Source of the DNA: Undaria pinnatifida
Lineage: Eukaryota > Sar > Phaeophyceae > Laminariales > Alariaceae
Direction: 5' to 3'
Assembly (NCBI GenBank): GCA_012845835.1
Contig: JABAKD010000002.1
Span: forward strand, 12,999,120 to 13,063,119
Length of the DNA: 64,000 bases
Under the pieces are notes generated by a model. It was given only the letters and a program-made list of their open reading frames with translations, was not told where the DNA came from and did not search any database. A program made the translations under genes and the position numbers. Positions 31,701-34,512 of the stretch are shown here, in pieces. How positions within the stretch are numbered: position 1 is the stretch's first letter; each line of letters begins with the position of its first letter.

Positions 31701-32957
31701 GTCGCGCTTTCCGCAAGTCAATTGTGCACAAGAAAAGTCCCCACGAATTTATACGAGTATGCACTCAATCAGGGGGATTCGAACTCACGAAACTGACCTA
31801 TAACAGGCTCGAGGATAACCTGGTACGCCACCGGGCGACCGGCCCCATACCCCTCCGAGGCAAAAGCTTATTATGAGAAAATGAAAGTGCGCATCCCGCT
31901 GACCAAAATCCACGGCCTAGGTATAAAAACGTTTCATTTTGCTCAAGAATGAGAAATTTCGACTAAACCCATTTCCTAGGTATAAAAACGTTTCATTTTG
32001 CTCAACAAGAATGAGAAATTTCGACTAAACCCATGGCCGAGGTATGAAAGTGTTTCATTTTGCTCAACAAGAATGAGAAATTCCGATTATTTTGTGTTAA
32101 TATTAAGAGCCCTGTCATTCAGAAAAATATTGTTTGAACAAAAATTGCGTCCTCTACCGCAACACGCGTAAGTTATTTTTTTCACCCCCCCCCCTGCACA
32201 AATATAGCTCACGTATTTGTGAGCCGGTTCCATTTGTGTTCGGCGAACGATCGAAGTATGATGCGTCGAAGTATGATACGTCGAAGTATGATACGTGTGA
32301 ATGAATATGATACGACACGCACGTAGCTTGCAACGATGAATTCCGGTGGAACCCTCGGTCTTACAGCTAAGGATTTTCTTTTGTGAAAACGTGACCGGCA
32401 GGAGGGGAAGGAGCGCTACAGCTGCTGCCGCCATTCCAAGCTCACGACAAGCGCGCTTCACGTCGGAAGTTGGCCAAGCAATGAACGGCGGCGGCGGTGG
32501 TGGTGGCGGCGGCGGTGGCGGCCTTAACGAGTTCCGGCTGACTGCACCCGCGCCTGCAGCGCATCAACAGCAGCAGCGGTTACTGCTTCGTTCTCCTCAA
32601 CACCAGCAGCAGCAGCAGCAGCAGCGGCACAGGCATGCCCCTCAACATCACCAGCACCAGCAATTGCACCAACAACAGCACCATCACCACCACCAACAAC
32701 AACAACCGCAGCGGGAGCAGCGGCGACAGCAACAGGGCAAGCCACTGGCCACCGCCAGTAGAAGTCTCATGTTGAGCTGCCGTGAAAATAGGGGATGTAG
32801 GGGAGGCGTAGACAGCAGACGACTAGAGGTTGGATCGGCAGGAAAGGCTAAGCTCTATCGGACGTTCTGTGAATTGAGGGGGGCAGACTACGACCGCGAA
32901 TATCGAAGGCATGGGGGGAAGGAAACCTTGACAAGAATAGGCCTCATTAACGCCTAA
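2943..32957 (+). CDS. Tentative multi-exon gene for an unrecognised low-complexity protein
   Basis: Eleven exons are joined because each has an AG acceptor, a GT donor, an open frame without stops, and entry/exit phases that match in sequence (0-0, 0-1, 1-0, 0-2, 2-0, 0-2, 2-0, 0-0, 0-2, 2-2, 2-stop). Coordinates: 2943-3263, 7982-8345, 10730-10869, 15970-16115, 20160-20283, 22396-23087, 24288-24414, 25680-25958, 27355-27518, 29556-29777 (donor could be 29714), 32402-32957. The joined product would be about 1,030 residues. Ser/Pro/Glu-rich linkers separate two more ordered blocks (exons 4-5; end of exon 6 through exon 8). No domain is recognised. The true 5' exon with a start codon is not identified, and two neighbouring genes fused by error is possible. 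Exons 6-8 are the firmest part and exons 1-3 the weakest. Introns are packed with MITEs. Confidence 0.42.
3264..3856. repeat. Intron with partial duplication of the preceding exon border
   Basis: 3615-3745 repeats 3240-3340: the motif gacggtgcggacgtgcc is followed by a gtgaaa-like donor remnant, atacggag and a T-rich stretch. This is a duplicated exon/intron border. The rest is AT-rich with T and A runs and contains nothing else recognised. Confidence 0.45.
3857..3975 (-). mobile_element. Family B MITE, truncated
   Basis: It opens with gagtcatcccgcggtaggtgttgca, the family B terminus, and continues through gacctccacctcaagtgtgga and ggtcagcat. It stops abruptly at a SINE junction near 3975, so either the SINE inserted here or the copy recombined. 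Confidence 0.55.
3976..4175 (+). mobile_element. tRNA-derived SINE, 5'-truncated copy
   Basis: It shares the SINE body: cgagcagtgggattgctgaac, gcgagaaaaattgaaggcaagaacc, tgaccacggcttgtcc and agaagctgg, then a TG-rich tail and an A-rich end. The tRNA-like head present in the copies at 5.8-6.09 and 31.6-31.84 kb is missing. Confidence 0.65.
4176..5250. repeat. Repeat-rich intron segment
   Basis: It contains a GGT/GAT microsatellite (4215-4255), a third copy of the exon-1 border motif (gacggtgcggacgtgtcagaggtgaaac, 4394-4421), a minus-strand copy of a repeat with gtggaagtgtggtgagct and ccatccgccggaggata (4560-4660; sisters near 10.5 and 14.03 kb), a GGA array (4681-4706) and a cactcgcacgagtcactc palindrome (about 4850). 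No exon is supported. Confidence 0.45.
5250..5600. repeat. Two CGCGCGAG-palindrome repeat copies
   Basis: Copies at about 5255-5410 and 5440-5580 share actcgcgcgag palindromes, G/C homopolymer runs of 8-10 bases, and tttgcggctttaacttttcgtgttgttg-like flanks. The second also resembles the 2.1 kb copy. No coding content is supported. Confidence 0.45.
5783..6089 (-). mobile_element. tRNA-derived SINE, full-length copy
   Basis: Read on the minus strand from 6089, the head begins GCCGGTCGCCTCGGTGGCG (A-box region TGGCGTATCAGG) and about 45 bases on has a B-box, GAGTTCGAGTCCC. The unique body follows (ttgacttgcggaaagcgcg, gcagtgggattgctgaacc, gaaccggggggg, ccacggcttgtccagaagctgg) with a TG/A-rich tail. 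This layout is diagnostic for tRNA SINEs. The copy at 31.55-31.84 kb is collinear throughout. Confidence 0.8.
6095..6215. repeat. ggcactata-type inverted repeat element
   Basis: A short element with internal inversions (ggcactatatgcgggg ... ccggcactatagaag ... cgcactactacac). It belongs to the atagtgc family found at 18.54, 20.3-20.95 and 24.4-24.7 kb. Confidence 0.45.
6280..6551 (+). mobile_element. Family A MITE, right-complete copy
   Basis: Family order is present: cctcactcgaggagcttaagacacg, cttaacccgaaaaagcgattggag, the ccgacgattttgg block, ggagccccgtcattc, and the end tctagcacgcgtc. The left terminus is lost in a CA/T-rich stretch. Confidence 0.65.
6592..6793. mobile_element. Family E hAT-like MITE (diverged)
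   Basis: GGGCTTTCCACGAGTCGTG at the left faces gacccgtggaaagcccta at the right. The interior is repeats of gggtcgggtcaggaggtt. It is related to the better preserved pair at 34.07-34.50 kb. Flanking target duplications are no longer recognisable. Confidence 0.6.
6794..7981. other. Intron or intergenic stretch, no gene recognised
   Basis: 7110-7190 repeats a motif (ttcccctcgtcgagtcgcgtcgaattg type) found again at 26.68-26.74 kb. 7179-7574 keeps three overlapping open frames, one of 131 codons, but none shows domain character. Their overlap suggests GC-biased sequence and not a chosen frame. 7600-7980 is Ser/Thr/Pro-codon-like on the plus strand without clear splice borders until the acceptor at 7981. 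Confidence 0.35.
7982..8345 (+). CDS. Tentative gene 1, exon 2 (Gly/Arg-rich repeats)
   Basis: The exon lies between gcccag| and a consensus donor ggcag|gtaag (phase 0 in, phase 1 out). It encodes a Gly/Arg/Asn-rich stretch. From about 8095 it is built of roughly 62-base tandem repeats (units begin gacggcgttaggacgaagg, gatggcgttgggacgaagg, gtggcgttcgggcaagg). It could equally be a non-coding minisatellite that chanced on splice-like borders. Confidence 0.33.
8346..8690 (+). repeat. gtactcgtttgtta repeat, two tandem fragments
   Basis: 8388-8470 and 8510-8600 are related (cactcgtttgttactt-like start, gaccattgacc, gacgga). The same family occurs at 28.54-28.86, 36.42-36.55 and 37.15-37.21 kb. 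G-runs of 8-10 precede each copy. Confidence 0.45.
8691..9426. other. Intron segment with nothing recognised
   Basis: AT-richer sequence with A and T homopolymers. 9410-9425 has a short gtgca repeat immediately before a family A element. No exon or known repeat is supported. Confidence 0.3.
9427..9713 (+). mobile_element. Family A MITE, complete 287-bp copy
   Basis: gacgcgttctacgatagagg at the left and cctctatcgtagcgcgcgtc at the right are inverted. The interior order is typical: ttctgaggctcctc, ggaggttaagacacgtccttcttaac, the cgacgatcgttgggttgag block, ccgccattcagataccatttccgcc, and ggtatacc. This is one of the best copies for a consensus. Confidence 0.75.
9735..9988 (+). mobile_element. 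Family B MITE, 5'-shortened
   Basis: It retains agaagctagctcaaaatctcacccgaaaca, gttcgcgcaacctcgacc, tgtgcgctagtcctaaacc and the right end ctctaccgtgggatgagtc. The left TIR is lost where it abuts family A sequence. Confidence 0.6.
9989..10729. repeat. Repeat-bearing intron
   Basis: 10115-10200 repeats 1975-2060 almost base for base. 10500-10610 is the ttatcctccagcggg ... accacacttcc repeat seen at 4.6 and 14.03 kb. The plus frame stays open across 10270-10986, but its first part reads through repeats, so only the end is proposed as exon. Confidence 0.4.
10730..10869 (+). CDS. Tentative gene 1, exon 3 (acidic)
   Basis: A pyrimidine-rich stretch and ggaag| precede it (phase 1 in); cat|gtgcgtgac is a weak donor (phase 0 out). 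It encodes a short Asp/Ser block, a run of 11 Glu from a GAA array, then DYWDQFRVEDEAELALAEAR, which has charged-helix character. The phase fits the next exon. Confidence 0.4.
10870..12533. repeat. Intron with assorted repeats and a diverged TTAA element
   Basis: 10940-10955 and 11110-11120 carry cgcgcgag palindromes. 11160-11195 is C-rich. 11424-11475 repeats the ggtctatgg...ggccat...gagt motif known from 29.4 and 33.75 kb. 11690-11775 resembles the 89-bp TTAA element (ctttacaactggaaacccc) but is eroded. 12420-12480 holds another cgtgcgagtgac palindrome. An open frame at 11200-11420 looks fairly coding-like but lacks supporting borders. Confidence 0.4.
12534..12817 (+). mobile_element. Family A MITE, complete 284-bp copy
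   Basis: The left end is gacgcgtgctacgatagaga. The right end is degenerate (cctctatcatcatagcac). The interior order is intact, including tttgggagcttaagacacgtccttgttaaccc, aaaatggcctaagg, and gggttaaggacacccgtcattcag. The TTAA used by the nested 89-bp element elsewhere is empty here. Confidence 0.72.
12825..13195 (+). repeat. TTACACCTTG minisatellite
   Basis: About 370 bases of a 10-base unit (ttacaccttg) with occasional acctttacccctttacgcc higher-order inserts. The inserts recur at 12.88 and 13.07 kb, so larger blocks were duplicated. All three plus frames are open across it, which explains the long false ORFs. Confidence 0.85.
13196..13492. repeat. Family C-like fragment
   Basis: 13240-13320 has ggcggtggtgcg ... 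accgccttatcggggacagccgcc, the core of family C, without termini. The remainder shows nothing recognised. Confidence 0.35.
13493..13790 (+). mobile_element. Family B MITE
   Basis: catccgatgctacggggtgcagcag at the left and ccctcccgtggaatgagtc at the right. Interior landmarks are ctgagcactcctaacatgagct, acccgacacatgactt, cgaaggcattcgttcgagcaacccgacc and gaatgaggtcccagctc. Confidence 0.6.
13791..14555. repeat. Intron with shared repeat motifs and a possible unplaced exon
   Basis: 13935-14000 repeats the ccgcacgcaactac ... ggccaactaataa motif. 14020-14105 is the ttcatcctccggcgaatgggg ... accacacttccgcg repeat. 14172-14320 has an open frame with ordinary composition after tcaaag|, but I could not fit it into the gene model by phase. 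A family A start remnant lies at 14490-14510. Confidence 0.35.
14556..14644. mobile_element. piggyBac-like TTAA micro-MITE (89 bp)
   Basis: The unit lies between two TTAA tetranucleotides with short inverted ends (here gcctttac and taaagggg; consensus CCCCTTTA). It sits in the family A sequence ggggctcc|TTAA|cccaaaatcgtcgg. A TTAA target duplication is the hallmark of piggyBac-type transposition. Confidence 0.65.
14710..15189 (-). mobile_element. Family A MITE, enlarged 480-bp copy
   Basis: Termini gacgcgtgctacgttaaagg and ccatcgtagcacgcgtc are inverted. The interior contains duplicated family segments (two gaagtatacct and two tttttcatccg pieces), which accounts for the extra length. ggctcc|TTAA|ccgaaactcgtcgg at about 14775 is an unoccupied TTAA site. 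Confidence 0.68.
15190..15969. other. Intron, nothing recognised
   Basis: No known repeat. 15528-15725 stays open for 65 codons on the plus strand without borders. CT microsatellite at 15841-15852 and CA runs near 15865. The acceptor for the next exon ends at 15969. Confidence 0.3.
15970..16115 (+). CDS. Tentative gene 1, exon 4 (compact block)
   Basis: gttcaaaacag| precedes it (phase 0) and atcgg|gtgaga follows (phase 2). The 48 codons are well balanced and read like a folded domain: AAISAIQTAFARGFPFQKHG, then a Lys/Ser-rich turn and an SSLKDLMVSDGPARLIG end. An ATG at 15976 could be a start codon if exons 1-3 are not part of this gene. No family recognised. Confidence 0.55.
16122..16285 (+). 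repeat. 14-base gggaggactaaaga minisatellite
   Basis: About 11 units of a purine-rich 14-mer directly after the exon 4 donor; early units are variants (gggaggacaaaagg). Confidence 0.85.
16297..16559 (+). mobile_element. Family B MITE, complete 263-bp copy
   Basis: gtcactccacgctaggggtgcaac at the left, gacccccaccgtggcgcgactc at the right. The interior hairpin ctgagctcctgacatgaggagctagctc is present, as are atcttacccgaaagatggcttcgaaggcg and acttgaggatcccaacc. Confidence 0.65.
16560..16885 (-). mobile_element. SINE, diverged 5'-truncated copy
   Basis: About 16685-16860, minus orientation: acatctggacacgtcgtggtcacaggtg, a 26-base C run replacing the usual short C tract, cttcagttttgttcccgcaagc, and ccccactgctcgtcg. 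The body matches the SINE and the tRNA head is absent. Confidence 0.5.
17020..17403 (+). repeat. gataaggccaaaagtta minisatellite
   Basis: Over 20 units of a 17-18 base motif with a C/T choice at the last base (gttac or gttat). It ends directly at a family C element. Open frames across it are artefacts. Confidence 0.85.
17404..17592. mobile_element. Family C MITE (CAG...GGGGTCCCCC ends)
   Basis: Left cagcaggggtcccccggtaaggcgg; right gaccgccttcttgggggacctccactg. The termini are inverted (CAGTGGnGGTCCCCC). The interior repeats ccgccttat several times and shares ttccaggttatgagtgcaattc and gcgccaagcgatgttgacatgg with the 22.0 kb copy. Confidence 0.65.
17593..17800. other. Spacer with nothing recognised
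   Basis: Contains a gctaggtaccacgg/ggcggagtaaaagccaact motif also seen at 16.96 kb and 23.7 kb, probably an old repeat. Confidence 0.25.
17801..18071 (+). mobile_element. Family A MITE, complete 271-bp copy
   Basis: gcgcgtgctacaatagagg to cctctatcgtaccaagcgtc, with the full interior order (ctcaatttgggagcttaagacata, cccatggccgagggtacacgac, tcaaggagcgccccgtcattcagaaaccattttcgcc). Confidence 0.72.
18345..18485 (+). mobile_element. SINE, 3' fragment
   Basis: gcagtgggattgctggaccctacgcgc, aattgaaggcaagaagcgggtgg and acggcttgtccacaagctggaaagt match the SINE body; the head and the first third are absent. Confidence 0.55.
18536..18725. repeat. atagtgccgg inverted-repeat element
   Basis: ggctcccaaatagtgccgg at the left faces ccggcactctattgggagcc at the right, so the element is a large imperfect palindrome with several internal atagtgcc units. 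Confidence 0.6.
18726..19540. other. Intron segment, nothing recognised
   Basis: 18770-18820 has the gacgcaaacacgcagag ... ttaccgcacgcaactg motif (sisters at 24.06 and 30.64 kb). The rest shows no repeat or exon that I can support; open frames are short and without borders. Confidence 0.3.
19541..19917 (+). mobile_element. Family A remnant carrying two TTAA micro-MITEs
   Basis: 19585-19673 is one micro-MITE (right TTAA mutated to ttac). 19765-19854 is a second, in opposite orientation, with intact TTAA on both sides and CCCCTTTA/TAAAGGGG ends. The second splits the family A sequence ccgacgattttggt|TTAA ... TTAA|gagagccccgtcat. The family A right end follows (cctctgttgtggcgctcg). Confidence 0.62.
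20160..20283 (+). CDS. Tentative gene 1, exon 5
   Basis: The acceptor gagaag| lies far from its pyrimidine tract, so the left border is uncertain. The right border is gcgaaag|gtgggg. Entry phase 2 completes the glycine codon left open by exon 4. It begins with a hydrophobic helix-like stretch (LLSHYLFWIVLLPFARK) and ends with an acidic, Ser-rich tail. A single hydrophobic segment of about 14 residues could be buried or membrane-associated. Confidence 0.42.
20316..20945 (+). repeat. Atagtgcgg tandem repeats
   Basis: 20395-20575 contains four units of about 45 bases (tagtgcgg, ttccaatttagtgcggttatc, tctatccctgga). Further isolated ctatagtgcggt pieces occur at 20830-20945. The unit relates to the 18.54 and 24.4 kb elements. 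Confidence 0.65.
20946..21980. repeat. Intron with a minus-strand family B copy
   Basis: About 21050-21212 is family B in minus orientation (gcgagcgaatgccttcgaag, tgagctagctcctcatgttaggagctcag, ctctaccgtgggatgg). 21213-21980 shows nothing recognised beyond A-rich runs near 21.78-21.93 kb. Confidence 0.45.
21983..22183. mobile_element. Family C MITE, 201-bp copy
   Basis: cagtaggggtgggtccca at the left, gtcgggggacccccactg at the right. The interior is collinear with the 17.4 kb copy for about 180 bases, including attccaggctatgagtgcaat and gatgttgacatggtgaccgcc. Confidence 0.68.
22396..23087 (+). CDS. Tentative gene 1, exon 6 (Ser/Gln repeats, acidic, then ordered)
   Basis: An exceptional pyrimidine tract (22250-22394) and tacag| precede it (phase 0); catgag|gtacgt follows (phase 2). 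The 230 codons encode at least five degenerate repeats of about 18-19 residues around SPQSYASS, an Arg/Glu/Gln-rich segment, a Glu run, and finally VGLTPNETEALVVAVVEAW, which looks folded. A second plus frame is also open across the repeats, so the reading frame rests on the conserved end and on phase. Confidence 0.52.
23160..23345 (-). mobile_element. SINE, diverged fragment
   Basis: gcttttgggacaagccatggtcacaggtgtcttccc, a C run, ttccatttttatcgcaca and tttcatcgg-like pieces match the SINE body in minus orientation. Confidence 0.5.
23410..23690 (+). pseudogene. Degenerate duplicate of the exon 6 3' end
   Basis: A GGA array is followed by gtgtggggttagcgcc, aacagaggcggtcgcggtcgcggtggt and ggtcaagcatgag. 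This parallels the exon 6 end unit by unit (RVGL, ETEA, VAVV, then the agcatgag donor edge). Here the frame is interrupted by a stop just before the border and the donor gt is lost (catgaggcatg), so it is probably a dead copy. Confidence 0.55.
23745..24013 (+). mobile_element. Family B MITE, complete 269-bp copy
   Basis: gactcatcccaggctaggggtgca and tgcaatccctaccg...gggatgactc are inverted ends. The usual ctaacatgaggagctc hairpin is present. Two cgcactatag pieces of the atagtgc family interrupt its right third. Confidence 0.65.
24014..24287. other. Intron segment
   Basis: 24060-24130 carries the gacgcaaacacgcagaa ... ccgcacgcagctaa motif. A catcgtttatttggaggc direct duplication lies at 24171-24220. 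Otherwise nothing. Confidence 0.3.
24288..24414 (+). CDS. Tentative gene 1, exon 7
   Basis: cgggcaag| (phase 2) to cacgag|gtgatt (phase 0). The 42 codons encode a hydrophobic, evenly composed segment (LVLLPIAVATVRNGVEKVLC, then YPFLEQGGYEGKELLASLHE). It follows the ordered end of exon 6 directly once spliced, and exon 8 continues it without a break. Both phases match. This supports a real domain across exons 6-8. Confidence 0.55.
24425..24675. repeat. Atagtgccgg/CAGTGGGGTCCC element
   Basis: Several agtagtgccggttg units, then a palindrome (gtagtgcacgtaccggtactacagagggaccccactg) with CAGTGGGGTCCCT as its outer end. It looks like the terminus of a DNA element. Confidence 0.5.
24676..25244. other. 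Intron segment, nothing recognised
   Basis: C-rich run at 24841-24860. Open frames are short and lack borders. No repeat family identified. Confidence 0.3.
25245..25465 (-). mobile_element. Family B MITE, left-truncated
   Basis: Minus orientation: cctccacctcaagtgtaatctatcgg, cgaacgaatgccttcgaag, tgagctagctcctcatgttagg, then ctgctgcacccc without a full outer terminus. Confidence 0.55.
25680..25958 (+). CDS. Tentative gene 1, exon 8
   Basis: ccactttag| (phase 0) to ggagag|gtaaaa (phase 0), 93 codons. It starts EVVAKFIPRFYYEGPFTSAQ, continuing the ordered block of exon 7, then passes through a short Glu-rich run into a Pro/Ser/Arg-rich region. GC content and codon balance differ clearly from the flanking introns. 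Confidence 0.55.
25959..27354. repeat. Long intron with simple repeats
   Basis: (TA)n at 25993-26013; a 110-base G-rich tract at 26140-26260 with runs up to 9-10 G; CCCT repeats at 26535-26555; (AGT)n at 26613-26650; a tRNA-like patch at 26825-26905 (minus: GGTCTAGTGGTTA); and a copy of the cgtcgaaact...ctttgcaagctg motif at 27085-27140. Confidence 0.5.
27355..27518 (+). CDS. Tentative gene 1, exon 9
   Basis: gcacag| (phase 0) to atcgaag|gtaaag (phase 2), 54 codons. Arg-rich start, then SAMVDGATVKPMPRALLLKV and a QVALARGVQLNCTLN end, ordinary composition. The acceptor was chosen from three nearby AGs because it alone keeps the phase of exon 8. Confidence 0.42.
27519..27800. other. Intron segment
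   Basis: Nothing recognised. A plus-strand frame at 27578-27847 is open but runs into a family B element. Confidence 0.3.
27801..28060 (+). mobile_element. Family B MITE, complete 260-bp copy
   Basis: catcccacggcag at the left and ctcctaccgcgcgatgac at the right. The interior includes the gagctcctaacatgaggagctagctc hairpin and ttgtccagaaagtgcaa-type right arm. Confidence 0.62.
28094..28307. mobile_element. Family E hAT-like MITE
   Basis: cagggcttttgtcgggtc to gacccgcgaaaagccatg, interior of gacccgacccg repeats in inverted halves. No matching 8-bp flanks remain. Confidence 0.6.
28520..28910. repeat. gtactc-ended repeat pair
   Basis: 28535-28640 (plus) and 28676-28860 (minus) share gtactca...gaccattgacc and cgtctcgaaagggttgtgtggtcaatag. 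Related to 8.39-8.6 and 36.4 kb. Long C/G runs mark both edges. Confidence 0.5.
28911..29235. other. Intron segment
   Basis: A gttggcactgacgctgtaaaa motif is duplicated in tandem (28921-28990). Nothing else recognised. Confidence 0.35.
29236..29490 (+). repeat. About 250-bp dispersed repeat, copy 1
   Basis: Runs from ctgtcatccataagcaag through acgagcggttcttggaagg, ggcgaacacctcacgg and cggcatagtagggatgcgagggtc to gagtac plus a long C run. Near-identical to 33548-33800. One frame encodes MRLAEHLTALRAWCKQC, but stops and the dispersed copies argue for a repeat. Confidence 0.65.
29556..29777 (+). CDS. Tentative gene 1, exon 10
   Basis: A strong acceptor (tttgtcctgttctcag|, phase 2). The donor is either gacag|gtggac at 29777 or the better-looking ccag|gtcaag at 29714; both leave phase 2. 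It encodes AEARKMIASRARARSSQEAT followed by a Ser/Thr/Pro/Gly-rich linker. The minus strand is also open here. Confidence 0.4.
29940..30306 (+). mobile_element. Family A MITE plus AGTATCTA array
   Basis: A family A copy ends at 30243 (ctgctatggtagcacgcgtc) with ccgacgatattggcttaaggcagccccgtcatgc inside. It is followed at 30244-30306 by about four units of a tagtaatagtatcta-like 14-mer. Confidence 0.6.
30310..30584 (-). mobile_element. Family B MITE, complete 275-bp copy
   Basis: gccatcccacggtaggggttgc and gcgttggatgactcc are the ends. The left arm (ttttgggccaacaaaaggtatacctgaccgg) is partly replaced by family A-like sequence. Confidence 0.55.
30727..31018 (+). mobile_element. Family A MITE
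   Basis: ctactaccgcagaggggcg to ttatcgcagcgcgcgtc. The interior order is kept (ggctcttcgcttgaaaagctct, ccgacgacgattttgggttaattaaggagccctgtgattcag). The TTAATTAA site here is doubled and unoccupied. Confidence 0.6.
31019..31489. other. Intron with a possible extra exon
   Basis: 31116-31364 has an open plus frame after a 16-base C run ending in cag; it encodes a block around LHDGIEQPEAREIDASRVDA. Its acceptor phase does not fit exon 10 without changing that exon's donor (a downstream AG at 31225 would fit), so it is left out of the model. Confidence 0.35.
31490..32170 (+). mobile_element. Family A MITE hosting a nested SINE and an internal array
   Basis: The family A left arm (ttctttttctgaggctctctcctcacttgaagagctc) is interrupted at about 31545 by the SINE. 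It resumes after 31845 (agaaaatgaaagtgcgcatcc, ccacggcctagg) and ends ctctaccgcaacacgcgt. At 31915-32085 an internal segment of about 62 bases (ggcctaggtataaaaacg, tttcattttgctcaa, gagaaatttcgac) is present three times. Confidence 0.65.
31555..31843 (-). mobile_element. tRNA-derived SINE, full-length copy inside family A
   Basis: From 31843 on the minus strand: GCCGGTCGCCCGGTGGCG, A-box-like TGGCGTACCAGG, B-box GAGTTCGAATCCC, then the same body as the 5.8-6.09 kb copy down to ccagaagctggaaagtag. The head is intact and the copy is less diverged than the truncated ones. Confidence 0.8.
32402..32957 (+). CDS. Tentative gene 1, terminal exon (poly-Gly, poly-Gln, poly-His)
   Basis: accggcag| (phase 2) to a taa stop at 32955. 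The 184 codons open Arg/Ser/Ala-rich and contain a 12-residue Gly run. A long Gln/His-rich region follows (runs up to 7 Gln and 5 His interspersed with Arg), then a Cys/Arg/Gly-rich tail ending near TRIGLINA. This is typical of a disordered eukaryotic regulatory or RNA-binding tail, but the composition proves no function. CAG/CAA and GGC/GGT arrays make length polymorphism likely. Confidence 0.5.
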
Positions 32958-33360
32958 TTTAAACACCACTAACTATGACGTGTACTCACTCTTAAAAAGA
33001 CGTGAGATACTTGATTTATTGGCTGCTTTTTAGAAGACGACTACAACGACGGAAATAAAATAAAAGGTGTGCGTGCTCGGCGTGGGCGGCGGGCGTCTGG
33101 TCAGCGAATCAGGATTGGATATAAGCCAGGTTGGGACACGGACGTGCACTTCCCGCAGACCCCTTTACCGTGTGCCCTACCCCACGCCGTTTGGCTGAAA
33201 AAGACAAGGGTTTACTGTTTCCCCCCTTTTGACCAGTACGGGGGTGAACTTTAATTCATTCATACTGTTTCAAAACATCAATTATCTTTCATGGTAGAGG
33301 GAGGCGATATAGTAGTGTGGGGGTGAAAACCATCAATGACACATACATGCTACCGCAGAG
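32958..33360. other. Downstream of tentative gene 1
   Basis: AT-rich sequence with AATAAA-like strings (33052-33060) that could serve 3' processing; a short open frame (33069-33254) has no support. Confidence 0.3.
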
Positions 33361-33869
33361 AGAGATGCATAATTTTCTTTTCTGATGCTCGTCACTTGAG
33401 AAGCTCTATATAACAAAAAAGAAAGACGGGTAAAAACTGAAAAGTGCAATTAATCCCATGGCCTAGACGTACGAAAAGAAAAGAAAACAGATTAACAAAA
33501 AAAAAAAGAACGATTTTGGGGTAAAGGGACCCCCCCCCCCCCCCGTCATGCTGTCATCCATAAGCAAGAAAGTAGGCAGGCACGAGGTGCGGAAGTCCGT
33601 CTTACGAGCGGTTCTTGAAAGGGTGCAGTTCACCCTTCATGCGACTCGGCGAACACCTCACGGCGCTTCGCGCTTGGTGCAAGCAATGTCTGCTTGTGGT
33701 TGGTGAAAACCCGAAGTGCTTCGTCCCGGCATAGTAGGGATGCGAGGGTCTATGGTCAGCCGACTACGGCCATGCACAAACTGAGTACCCCCCCCCCTCC
33801 CCCCCCACTCGTCATTCAGAAAAAAATATAGCCAAAGTGTACTACTCTTAGTATTTTAGCACGCGCCTA
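33361..33869 (+). mobile_element. Family A MITE split by the 250-bp repeat
   Basis: The left part (gatgctcgtcacttgagaagctct, cccatggcctagacgtac, cgattttggggtaaaggg) and right part (gtcattcagaaaaaaatatagcc ... tagcacgcgcc) belong to one family A copy. Between them, 33548-33800 is a near-identical copy of the 29.24-29.49 kb repeat, with cgtcat on both sides as a possible target duplication. Confidence 0.62.
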
Positions 33870-34061
33870 ATTAGTTTCCGCCTTCGAGGGAAGACGATAT
33901 GTGCTTACCCAAATCTCCCGCCCCCACTGTGCCCAGGAAGGAAATGTGTTGGGTGTTGTGCTTGTCCCTCCCGCCTCCACCGCACCCGGAGCTTTCCGCT
34001 TAAAGCCGGGAAGGCAGTATGGGGGGAGTTGCTCTCGTCCATGGGCACCCGATTTTCAGCT
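33870..34061. other. Spacer with nothing recognised
   Basis: Short unassigned stretch; an open frame overlaps the next element and is not supported. Confidence 0.25.
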
Positions 34062-34298
34062 GTTAATATCAGGGCTTTTCACGGGTCGGATAATTTCTCG
34101 CGGGTCGGATCGGGTCAGAGTGACCCGGCCCGACCCGTGGTATTTGAAAACCTTCTGCCCCGACTCGACCTGACCCGACCCACACCGTGAAATTCGAACA
34201 CCTCCCGACCCGAGCCGACTCGACCCGCGAGTTACTTTAATACCGCCTGACCTGATCCGCGGGCCGGATCATGACCCGTGAACGGCCCTGGTTAATAC
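34062..34298. mobile_element. Family E hAT-like MITE with 8-bp target duplication
   Basis: The element is 34070-34290, flanked by GTTAATAT (34062-34069) and GTTAATAC (34291-34298). The ends are CAGGGCTTTTCACGGGTC and its imperfect inverse gacccgtgaacggccctg. CAGGG-type ends plus an 8-bp duplication are hAT hallmarks. Confidence 0.72.
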
Positions 34299-34512
34299 CA
34301 GGCTTTTTACGGGTCATGATCCGACCCGCGGGCCGGGTCAGGAGATTTGTAAGCTCTCGCGGGTCGGGTCAGGAGGCATCACGGGTCGGGTCGGGTCGGA
34401 TCAGGAGGTTTTCCAATATCACGGATCAGGTCAGGTCATGTCGGGTCGGGACGCCCTGATCCGACCCGACCCGCGGCAAGGGACCTGATCCGTAAAATGC
34501 ACTGGTGAATAT
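34299..34512. mobile_element. Family E hAT-like MITE, abutting second copy
   Basis: 34299-34504 begins CAGGCTTTTTACGGGTC directly after the first copy's duplication and ends gatccgtaaaatgcactg, then gtgaatat (34505-34512), a third, diverged version of the same 8-mer. The two copies are head-to-tail neighbours sharing one target octamer. Confidence 0.65.
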
